Positions 15,119 to 20,451 of a stretch of 26,542 nt of DNA are shown here, piece after piece. The position numbers were made by a program, and so were the translations under genes. The stretch comes from Lachnospiraceae bacterium UBA5899 (GTDB lineage: Bacteria; Bacillota; Clostridia; Lachnospirales; Lachnospiraceae): NCBI GenBank assembly GCA_002432425.1, contig DJEL01000010.1, positions 1 through 26,542 of the forward strand. The letters run 5' to 3'. The notes beneath the pieces were generated by a model. It searched no databases and was not told the origin of the DNA. It was given only the letters and a program-made list of their open reading frames with translations. How positions within the stretch are numbered: the first letter of the stretch is position 1; every line of letters begins with the position of its first letter.

Positions 15119-16415
15119 AAAACATACCGCTGTAAGCACTTGTCATATAAGGATTGATAAAATTGTGTCCCGGGTTTTTGTAAGCCACGATGGTACGGTC
15201 AACATACTCCATCGGGTTTATGGAAACCTGGGTCGTTTTTTTGAGTAAGGATTCGGCAAAGCCGGTCAGGGTCTGATAGGAAGCAATATTCTCTCCGGAA
15301 GAAACAGCTTCTTCGGAAGCAATGGCTTCTTTCAGACGATCCTCATCGATAGACATGGTTTTGTCCGATTGCGTGGAAATACCGATTTTCTGCAGGGAAT
15401 CCTGATAATGGAGTGCAATGGCGCCCATTTCCCGAACCAGACGGTTGGTACTGCCGAAACGTTCGGTATAATTGCCGGCAGCGCTGATGAAGGTATTGTA
15501 GCTGCCAATCAGGGAATTGATGTTGTCGGTGATGGAGTCCACATCGGTCTTTAAGCCGACGGTCACGGTTTCGTCGGGCGCAGTAAGTCCCTTTAATTCC
15601 ACATCGAACATTTTACCGATGGTAAAGTTGTTGGATGCGGTGGTGCGTTCCTCCCCATTTAATAGGAAGGAAGCGTTTGATGCCTGACGGGTGGTGTACT
15701 GTAAGCCGAAATAGGAAACGGCACCGCTTAAAGCGTCGGAATTGCCTTCGCTTACCCGGAACAGCTCTTCCTTTCCTTCGGGAAGACCGGTCTGTTCGGA
15801 AGAAAGAATTAAGGCGCTGCGGGCATCTCCCTCGTCCAAGCGGGCGCGCACGCCGATATTGGTATGATTAATCAGTCTTGCCAGACGCTTCTGGACATCC
15901 TTGTTGCTTTCATTTTCGCTGACGCTGAACTGGAATTCATAGTTCATGCCGCCGGTGTTGATTTCAAAGGCATAGGTGCCGGCGGAGAGGGAAACCGGTT
16001 CGTTCGGCAGATAGGAGCCTCTGTTTTCCTGGGAAGCGGCAAGGCTTTTTACCTGCAGGTTTAGGGTCGGTGCGGAAGCACTGTCGTCGGTATCGCCGAT
16101 AAAGGTAACATCCACCGCATCGGGATTGGAAGAATAGGCGGTGTTCTTTTTTAAAGTACGTTCCGGTTCCAGTCCGCCCATGGAAGCGATGGTATTATAA
16201 AGAAGCCGTGCGTTCTCTTTGATGTTCACGGCATACTCCTGGGTTTCATTCTGCGTGACGTCAAGGTACCAGGGGGATTCTTTGTTTATTTTTAAAATGG
16301 ATTTGTAAACGCTTTCCAGCTCGCTTTTCTTGTGCGTGTCAAAGCGGGTAATGTTTTTCGGCGCATAGGTCGTCAGATAGTGATTGTAGACGGTATTGGA
16401 AATCATGTTACCCAA
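15102..16415 (-). CDS. FliD-like (flagellar cap domain) protein, short orphan form
   Basis: The C-terminal half resembles the FliD C-terminal domain: NASFLLNGEERTTASNNFT, a VTVGLKTDVDSITDNINSLI segment, SYNTFISAAGNY, and IGISTQSDKTMSIDEDRLKE. The N-terminal segment (VYNHYLTTYAPK, KKSELESVYKSILKINKESP) is helical and looks like a conserved family feature I associate with Lachnospiraceae. No other flagellar gene is present nearby. At 438 residues it is short for a clostridial FliD, and the long coiled coil at the end is missing; the protein ends in NPYMTSAYSGMFFNSYC. I chose the TTG at 16415 because AAAGGAGG lies seven bases upstream; an in-frame ATG at 16448 lies before that site and an ATG at 16406 is 16 bases beyond it. 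Role unknown: a filament cap, or a repurposed surface adhesin. No signal peptide is visible, consistent with flagellar-type export. Confidence 0.65.
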   Translation of the reverse strand: MGNMISNTVYNHYLTTYAPKNITRFDTHKKSELESVYKSILKINKESPWYLDVTQNETQEYAVNIKENARLLYNTIASMGGLEPERTLKKNTAYSSNPDAVDVTFIGDTDDSASAPTLNLQVKSLAASQENRGSYLPNEPVSLSAGTYAFEINTGGMNYEFQFSVSENESNKDVQKRLARLINHTNIGVRARLDEGDARSALILSSEQTGLPEGKEELFRVSEGNSDALSGAVSYFGLQYTTRQASNASFLLNGEERTTASNNFTIGKMFDVELKGLTAPDETVTVGLKTDVDSITDNINSLIGSYNTFISAAGNYTERFGSTNRLVREMGAIALHYQDSLQKIGISTQSDKTMSIDEDRLKEAIASEEAVSSGENIASYQTLTGFAESLLKKTTQVSINPMEYVDRTIVAYKNPGHNFINPYMTSAYSGMFFNSYC

Positions 16416-16454
16416 AGAAAACCCTCCTTTCTTCCTTGAAATAAGCATATGCCG

Positions 16455-16474
16455 CGTGAAAATCCTTTTTCACG
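16455..16474. other. Hairpin in the 5' leader of the FliD-like gene
   Basis: CGTGAAAA (16455-16462) and TTTTCACG (16467-16474) form a perfect 8-bp stem with loop TCCT. It lies 40-60 bases upstream of the TTG start on the reverse strand. It could be an operator or an mRNA structure; no evidence decides this. Confidence 0.55.
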
Positions 16475-16567
16475 GTAGCGGTATCAACATGCATAAGGGT
16501 AAAACCTACTTTCTGCCTACATTTTAGCATCCGAAATAGCCATACGCAAGAGTTTAAAAGCGGATTT

Positions 16568-16595
16568 TTTATAAATTTGCGTAAAATCCTGTGAA
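16568..16595 (-). promoter_or_regulatory. Possible reverse-strand promoter of the FliD-like gene
   Basis: On the reverse strand TTCACA (16595-16590) is followed after 16 bases by TATAAA (16573-16568). Each box has five of six consensus bases. The spacing is one base short of ideal, and the region is AT-rich, so chance is a real possibility. Confidence 0.35.
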
Positions 16596-16620
16596 AAATG
16601 TTTATTTCTAAAAGAAATGA

Positions 16621-16650
16621 TTGACGTTAAGGCAACTTGTGTGATATAGT
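16621..16650 (+). promoter_or_regulatory. Sigma-A promoter of the rpmG-secE-nusG operon
   Basis: TTGACG (16621-16626) and TATAGT (16645-16650) are 18 bases apart, each with five of six consensus bases. Transcription would start near 16657, giving a leader of about 70 bases before rpmG. Confidence 0.7.
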
Positions 16651-16725
16651 ATCAAAGCGAGATGAGATTTAGGTCTTTTTTTTATGCATATTTTTATTAA
16701 GTAAAAAACGCGTGGAGGTGGAAAA

Positions 16726-16875
16726 ATGCGTACAAAGATTACATTAGCATGTACAGAATGCAAACAGCGTAATTACAATACTACGAAGGATAAGAAGACT
16801 CATCCTGACAGAATGGAAACCAAGAAGTACTGCAGATTCTGCAAGACTCATACAATGCACAAAGAAACCAAATAA
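16726..16875 (+). CDS. rpmG: 50S ribosomal protein L33 (zinc-binding form)
   Basis: This 49-residue basic protein begins MRTKITLACTECKQRNY and ends YCRFCKTHTMHKETK, which is clearly bacterial L33 of the large ribosomal subunit. Two CxxC pairs (C9/C12 and C36/C39) form the zinc-ribbon site, so this is the 'C+' type. Firmicutes often also carry a cysteine-free copy that replaces it in zinc starvation; none is in this window. A GGAGGTGG site lies a few bases before ATG. The gene heads the operon with secE and nusG, the usual place in Firmicutes. Confidence 0.97.
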   Translation: MRTKITLACTECKQRNYNTTKDKKTHPDRMETKKYCRFCKTHTMHKETK

Positions 16876-16899
16876 TATATTTGGGAGAAGGAGAGGAAA

Positions 16900-17106
16900 A
16901 TGGCAGATTCAGCAAAGACCAAGACCAAGAAGCCGGGCTTCTTCAAAAACGTGTCTATTGAGTTCAAGAAAATCATATGGCCTGATAAGAATACCATGTT
17001 CAAACAGTCCATCGCTGTTGTGGCAATTTCTATCGTGTTAGGTATTATTATTGCTGCCATTGATGCACTGGCTAAGTATGGTGTGAATTTCCTTACATCT
17101 TTGTAG
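16900..17106 (+). CDS. secE: Preprotein translocase subunit SecE
   Basis: This small membrane protein of 68 residues is the essential clamp of the SecYEG channel. The amphipathic segment VSIEFKKIIWPDK (about 18-30) carries the conserved WP motif, and one membrane helix follows (about 36-58, SIAVVAISIVLGIIIAAIDA). This single-helix form is the usual one in Firmicutes, unlike the three-helix E. coli protein. A GGAGAGGA site precedes ATG. It lies 24 bases after rpmG and is followed by nusG, the conserved order. Confidence 0.95.
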   Translation: MADSAKTKTKKPGFFKNVSIEFKKIIWPDKNTMFKQSIAVVAISIVLGIIIAAIDALAKYGVNFLTSL

Positions 17107-17118
17107 GAAGAAACTGGC

Positions 17119-17137
17119 ACCTGTCACTTTGGCAGGT
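17119..17137 (+). other. Small hairpin between secE and nusG
   Basis: ACCTGTC (17119-17125) pairs with GGCAGGT (17131-17137), with one G-T pair and loop ACTTT. No T tract follows, so it is not a terminator. It may tune nusG expression, but nothing more can be said. Confidence 0.4.
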
Positions 17138-17165
17138 TAGAGTATGAGAAAGGCATGGTTATTGT

Positions 17166-17684
17166 ATGGCAGAGGCAAATTGGTATGTAGCACATACTTA
17201 CTCCGGATACGAAAACAAAGTCAAAGCCAATATTGAAAAGACAATCGAGAACAACAAGCAGCTTGCTGAACAGATTTTGGAAGTCAGAGTACCGATGCAG
17301 GATGTTGTAGAGGTAAAGAACGGCGCCAAGAAAACCGTCCAGAAGAAGATGTTCCCCGGATATGTTCTGATTAATATGGTGATGAACGATGATACCTGGT
17401 ATGTTGTCCGCAACACCAGAGGCGTAACCGGCTTCGTGGGACCGGGAAGCAAGCCCGTGCCTCTTACAGAAGCAGAAATGAAGCCCCTGGGTATCAAGAC
17501 GGAAAATGTTTCCATCGATTTTGGCGAAGGCGACAGCATTGCAGTTGTAGCCGGTGTCTGGAAAGATACCGTGGGTATTGTGCAGAAGCTTGACTATGGT
17601 AAGCAGACCGCTACCATCAATGTAGAGATGTTCGGCAGGGAAACACCTGTTGAAATCAGCTTTGCAGAAGTCAGAAAGCTCTAA
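17166..17684 (+). CDS. nusG: Transcription termination/antitermination factor NusG
   Basis: This 172-residue protein has an NGN domain (about 1-110), starting with ANWYVAHTYSGYENKVK and containing MFPGYVLINMVMNDDTWYVVRNT. A C-terminal KOW domain follows (about 120-172, GDSIAVVAGVWKDTVGIVQ). NusG binds RNA polymerase across the cleft, modulates pausing and links to Rho or the ribosome. In Firmicutes it also promotes pausing at T-rich sites. The length and gene order are standard. The gene for its neighbour protein L11 begins 139 bases downstream, after a structured leader. Confidence 0.97.
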   Translation: MAEANWYVAHTYSGYENKVKANIEKTIENNKQLAEQILEVRVPMQDVVEVKNGAKKTVQKKMFPGYVLINMVMNDDTWYVVRNTRGVTGFVGPGSKPVPLTEAEMKPLGIKTENVSIDFGEGDSIAVVAGVWKDTVGIVQKLDYGKQTATINVEMFGRETPVEISFAEVRKL

Positions 17685-17700
17685 GTAACTTTTGATATTC

Positions 17701-17810
17701 TCCGGTGGAAGCGGCATGCTGCGGACGCCGGATAATATAGGCAACACGAGGTATGCGAAAGCATACGGTGGGAGCTTTGAGAAATCAGAGCGCCAGATTA
17801 CCACATTATA
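17701..17810 (+). promoter_or_regulatory. Structured leader of rplK-rplA (probable L1-binding autoregulatory RNA)
   Basis: Four pairings can be read: TCCGG (17701-17705) with CCGGA (17728-17732); GTATGC (17751-17756) with GCATAC (17761-17766) closed by GAAA; GCTTTGA (17774-17780) with TCAGAGC (17785-17791), also closed by GAAA; and GTGG (17768-17771) with CCAC (17801-17804) around the last one. The GTGGGAG ... ACCAC frame just before the rplK ribosome binding site resembles leaders known or predicted to bind L1 and repress rplKA translation. The L1 assignment is inference; the structure itself is clear. Confidence 0.55.
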
Positions 17811-17822
17811 GGAGGTGCCATT

Positions 17823-18248
17823 ATGGCAAAGAAGGTAACAGGATACATCAAATTACAGATTCCTGCCGGCAAAGCAACACCGGCTCCGCCCGTTGGTCCC
17901 GCACTTGGACAGCACGGCGTAAACATCGTTGAATTTACAAAGCAGTTCAACGCAAGAACAGCAGATAAGGGTGACTTAATCATTCCTGTTGTTATTACCG
18001 TATATGCAGACAGAAGCTTCAGCTTCATCACCAAGACTCCGCCTGCTGCAGTACTGTTAAAGAAGGCTTGCAATATCAAATCCGGTTCAGGCGTTCCCAA
18101 CAAGACCAAGGTAGCTACCATCTCCAAGGCTAAGGTTCAGGAAATCGCTGAATTAAAGATGCCGGACCTTAACGCTGCAAGCGTAGAAGCTGCCATGAGC
18201 ATGATTGCCGGTACAGCAAGAAGTATGGGTATTGTAGTAGAAGACTAA
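17823..18248 (+). CDS. rplK: 50S ribosomal protein L11
   Basis: This 141-residue protein of the GTPase-associated centre begins MAKKVTGYIKLQIPAGKATP, with the conserved APPVGPALGQHGVNI segment in the N-terminal domain. The C-terminal RNA-binding domain includes TPPAAVLLKKA and ends MSMIAGTARSMGI. Length and motifs are typical. ATAGGAGG lies seven bases before ATG. rplA follows 55 bases later. Its expression is probably controlled through the structured leader just upstream. Confidence 0.98.
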   Translation: MAKKVTGYIKLQIPAGKATPAPPVGPALGQHGVNIVEFTKQFNARTADKGDLIIPVVITVYADRSFSFITKTPPAAVLLKKACNIKSGSGVPNKTKVATISKAKVQEIAELKMPDLNAASVEAAMSMIAGTARSMGIVVED

Positions 18249-18303
18249 TAGGTAAACAGACTGGGAGACTTAAATGTCGTTAGAACCATAGGAGGATTTT
18301 AGA

Positions 18304-18993
18304 ATGAAGCATGGAAAGAAATATAGCGATGCTGCGAAACTGGTAGATCGCGCAACTTTTTATGAAACCAATGATGCCATTGCACTGGTTAAGAAAACAG
18401 CAACCGCAAAATTTGATGAGACCGTAGAAGCTCACATCAGAACAGGCTGTGACGGACGTCATGCTGAACAGCAGATCCGTGGCGCAGTAGTTCTTCCCAA
18501 CGGAACCGGTAAGACCGTTAAGGTTCTGGTTTTCGCTAAGGGCGACAAGGTAGCAGAAGCAGAAGCTGCCGGAGCAGATTTCGTAGGCGGAGATGAACTC
18601 ATCCCGAGAATTCAGAACGATGGATGGCTTGATTTCGACGTAGTTGTAGCAACCCCTGACATGATGGGTGTTGTAGGCCGTCTGGGTAAAGTTTTAGGTC
18701 CTAAAGGCTTAATGCCCAACCCTAAGGCCGGTACCGTTACCATGGATGTAACCAAGGCAGTAAACGATATCAAAGCCGGTAAGATCGAATACAGACTGGA
18801 CAAGGCAAACATTATCCACGTTCCCGTAGGTAAAGCTTCCTTCACCGAAGAACAGCTTTCCGAAAACTTCAACGCACTCATGGATGCTATCGTAAAGGCT
18901 AAGCCCGCAACCTTAAAGGGTCAGTACTTAAAGAGTGTAACTCTTACCACAACCATGGGTCCTGGCGTTAAGGTAAGCGTAGCTAAGTTCTAA
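18304..18993 (+). CDS. rplA: 50S ribosomal protein L1
   Basis: This 229-residue protein of the L1 stalk opens with MKHGKKYSDAAKLVDRATFY. It contains the family motif GRLGKVLGPKGLMPNPKAGTV in its middle domain and ends KSVTLTTTMGPGVKVSVAKF. L1 helps release tRNA from the E site and in many bacteria represses its own operon by binding the rplK leader. The gene is preceded by AGGAGG and followed by a palindrome that probably ends this transcription unit. Confidence 0.98.
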   Translation: MKHGKKYSDAAKLVDRATFYETNDAIALVKKTATAKFDETVEAHIRTGCDGRHAEQQIRGAVVLPNGTGKTVKVLVFAKGDKVAEAEAAGADFVGGDELIPRIQNDGWLDFDVVVATPDMMGVVGRLGKVLGPKGLMPNPKAGTVTMDVTKAVNDIKAGKIEYRLDKANIIHVPVGKASFTEEQLSENFNALMDAIVKAKPATLKGQYLKSVTLTTTMGPGVKVSVAKF

Positions 18994-19025
18994 TACTAAT
19001 AAAAGCTGCATAAAAAAGTTTAAGT

Positions 19026-19051
19026 AAGGGGTTGACATATGTCAGCCCCTT
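19026..19051 (+). terminator. Terminator-like palindrome after rplA, overlapping the rplJ promoter
   Basis: An 11-bp stem can form between AAGGGGTTGAC (19026-19036) and GTCAGCCCCTT (19041-19051), with one G-T pair and loop ATAT. The following bases (ATGTTAATAT) are AT-rich but not a clean T tract, so termination may be partial. The same bases contain the -35 box of the next promoter. Confidence 0.55.
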
Positions 19052-19061
19052 ATGTTAATAT
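19032..19061 (+). promoter_or_regulatory. Sigma-A promoter of rplJ-rplL
   Basis: A perfect -35 TTGACA (19032-19037) is followed after 18 bases by TAATAT (19056-19061, four of six). Transcription would begin near 19068, exactly where the L10 leader structure starts, which supports the call. Confidence 0.6.
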
Positions 19062-19067
19062 ATCAAA

Positions 19068-19134
19068 GGTTGTGAAACCGTGCCGAAGACAGTAGGTGCC
19101 GCAAGGCGTAAAGAACTATCACCTACCGAGGAAA
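19068..19134 (+). promoter_or_regulatory. Ribosomal protein L10 leader
   Basis: The leader starts with a small hairpin, GGTT/AACC with a GTGA loop (19068-19079). The core stem GTAGGTG (19092-19098) pairs with CACCTAC (19120-19126) around GCC-GCAA-GGC (19098-19107) and the single-stranded GTAAAGAACTAT. The pattern GAAGACAGTAGGTGC ... CACCTACCGAGG matches the L10 leader family by eye. The L10(L12)4 complex is known to bind this RNA in Bacillus and control rplJL by attenuation. Confidence 0.85.
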
Positions 19135-19155
19135 GAGTTGACGTTAAGACTTTTT

Positions 19156-19184
19156 GCCTTCCTGTCTTCAGGGAGGCTTTTCTT
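19156..19184 (+). terminator. Attenuator terminator in the rplJ leader
   Basis: GCCTTCCTG (19156-19164) pairs with CAGGGAGGC (19169-19177), with one G-T pair and loop TCTT, followed by TTTTCTT. It lies between the L10 leader and the rplJ start, where a terminator used for attenuation is expected. Bases 19162-19169 are also perfectly complementary to 19085-19092 in the leader, offering an antiterminator. Confidence 0.75.
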
Positions 19185-19261
19185 ATATAACTCCTTTCGG
19201 CAGGAACATTCCGGAAGCTTTCCGGGATATATTCCACATATTCTATAAGGAGGTAAATGAA

Positions 19262-19795
19262 ATGGCAAAGGTTGAATTAAAACAGCCCGTTGTACAGGAG
19301 ATTTCCGAACGTATTCAGGGTGCACAGTCTATCGTGCTCGTTGACCACAGAGGACTTACTGTAGAACAGGACACTCAGCTTCGTCGTGAATTACGTGAAG
19401 CAGGTGTCAGCTACAAGGTTTACAAGAACACCATGATGAACTTTGCATTCAAGGGTACCGAATTCGAAGGACTTTCCCAGTATCTCGAAGGACCCAGCGC
19501 AATGGCAGTTTCCACTACAGATGCAACTGCTCCCGCAAGAATTCTTGCAAAGTTTGCTAAGACCGCTGACAAGCTTGAAATCAAAGCCGGTGTTGTTGAA
19601 GGAACCGTATATGATGCAGCCGGTATCGCAGTTATTGCAAACATTCCTTCCAGAGAAGAACTTATTTCCAAGTTGCTCGGAAGTCTGCAGTCCCCGATTA
19701 CCAACTTCGCTCGCGTCATGAATCAGTTGGCAGAAAAAGGTGGCGCAGCAGCATGTGCAGCACCTGCTGCTGAAGAAGCTCCCGCAGAAGCTTAA
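19262..19795 (+). CDS. rplJ: 50S ribosomal protein L10
   Basis: This 177-residue protein forms the base of the ribosomal stalk and carries the L7/L12 dimers. It begins MAKVELKQPVVQEISERIQG, contains LVDHRGLTVEQDTQLRREL and YKVYKNTMMNFA in the rRNA-binding domain, and GPSAMAVS in the middle. It ends in an alanine/glutamate-rich tail after the helix that binds L12. The open frame extends upstream to 19154, but ATG at 19262 with AAGGAGG (19247-19253) gives the standard N-terminus; the upstream part overlaps the attenuator. rplL follows after 45 bases. Confidence 0.97.
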   Translation: MAKVELKQPVVQEISERIQGAQSIVLVDHRGLTVEQDTQLRRELREAGVSYKVYKNTMMNFAFKGTEFEGLSQYLEGPSAMAVSTTDATAPARILAKFAKTADKLEIKAGVVEGTVYDAAGIAVIANIPSREELISKLLGSLQSPITNFARVMNQLAEKGGAAACAAPAAEEAPAEA

Positions 19796-19840
19796 TCGAA
19801 ACTAAAAAAATATTAAATCAATTTCAGGAGGAAATGTAAA

Positions 19841-20215
19841 ATGGCTAAATTAACAGCTCAGGAACTCATTGACGCTATCAAAGAGTTATCCGTATTAGAA
19901 TTAAATGACTTAGTAAAAGCATGTGAAGAAGAATTCGGCGTATCTGCAGCAGCAGGCGTTGTAGTTGCAGCAGCAGGTGCTGGCGCAGCAGCAGAAGAAG
20001 AAAAGACTGAGTTCAATGTAGAACTTACCGAAGTGGGTTCCGAAAAGGTTAAGGTTATCAAGGTTGTTCGTGAAATCACCGGCCTTGGTCTGAAGGAAGC
20101 TAAGGACCTTGTTGATGGCGCTCCTAAGATGCTCAAAGAAGGCGCAAGCAAGGAAGAAGCTGAAGAAATCAAGAAGAAAGTTGAAGAAGTTGGCGCTAAG
20201 GTTACCCTTAAGTAA
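19841..20215 (+). CDS. rplL: 50S ribosomal protein L7/L12
   Basis: This 124-residue stalk protein recruits translational GTPases. It has an N-terminal dimerisation region (about 1-33, LTAQELIDAIKELSVLELND), an alanine/glycine-rich hinge (about 36-52) and the C-terminal domain (about 55-124) with VIKVVREITGLGLKEAKDLV, the surface that contacts the factors. AGGAGG precedes ATG by nine bases. It is the last gene before a strong terminator. L7/L12 is needed in more copies than other ribosomal proteins. Confidence 0.98.
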   Translation: MAKLTAQELIDAIKELSVLELNDLVKACEEEFGVSAAAGVVVAAAGAGAAAEEEKTEFNVELTEVGSEKVKVIKVVREITGLGLKEAKDLVDGAPKMLKEGASKEEAEEIKKKVEEVGAKVTLK

Positions 20216-20235
20216 TTTCTTCTCTCATAGTTACA

Positions 20236-20282
20236 AAAAGCCGCGTGGCATCATGCTTGCATTTTGCCATGTGGCTTTTCTT
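20236..20282 (+). terminator. Intrinsic terminator after rplL
   Basis: AAAAGCCGCGTGGCA (20236-20250) pairs along 15 positions with TGCCATGTGGCTTTT (20265-20279), including two G-T pairs, around a 14-base loop. The 3' side ends in TTTTCTTC. It separates rplJL from rpoBC. Confidence 0.85.
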
Positions 20283-20326
20283 CATTCATTATTTTCTTGA
20301 TTTTTCTAAAAATTCTAAAAAATTCC

Positions 20327-20355
20327 TTGACTAAAATGGAATATTATTGTATGAT
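20327..20355 (+). promoter_or_regulatory. Sigma-A promoter of rpoB-rpoC
   Basis: TTGACT (20327-20332) and TATGAT (20350-20355) are separated by exactly 17 bases, each with five of six consensus bases. It lies after the rplL terminator and about 97 bases before the rpoB start. Transcription should begin near 20362, leaving a leader of about 90 bases. Confidence 0.8.
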
Positions 20356-20384
20356 GGACAATGCACTATTGTGGTGTGCTATGT

Positions 20385-20418
20385 CTATTTTGTGTACGCT
20401 AAATAAATGACAAAATAG
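20385..20418 (+). other. Inverted repeat in the rpoB leader
   Basis: CTATTTTGT (20385-20393) and ACAAAATAG (20410-20418) are a perfect 9-bp inverted repeat with a 16-base AT-rich spacer. The second arm ends about 20 bases before the ribosome binding site. It could be an RNA hairpin or a protein site; its function is unknown. Confidence 0.6.
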
Positions 20419-20451
20419 GTCAATATCATATAAGAACGGGGTGAAAGGTCA

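Larger units (their letters stand above)
16416..16725. other. Divergent intergenic region between the FliD-like gene and rpmG
   Basis: This gene-free stretch of 310 bases holds the ribosome binding site of the FliD-like gene, a short hairpin, a possible reverse-strand promoter and the forward promoter of the ribosomal operon. The rest is AT-rich, and I see no further coding region or RNA gene. A run of eight T (16676-16683) lacks an upstream hairpin. Confidence 0.7.

Noticed and set aside
14402..15139. Long reverse-strand open frame inside glf
   Set aside because: It mirrors the codons of a certain gene, lacks a ribosome binding site and shows no recognisable family.
16676..16683. Run of eight T before rpmG as a terminator
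   Set aside because: No hairpin lies directly upstream, and the run falls in the leader of an essential operon.
19154..19261. Longer rplJ starting at 19154
   Set aside because: This stretch overlaps the attenuator terminator, has no ribosome binding site, and ATG at 19262 gives the standard L10 N-terminus after AAGGAGG.
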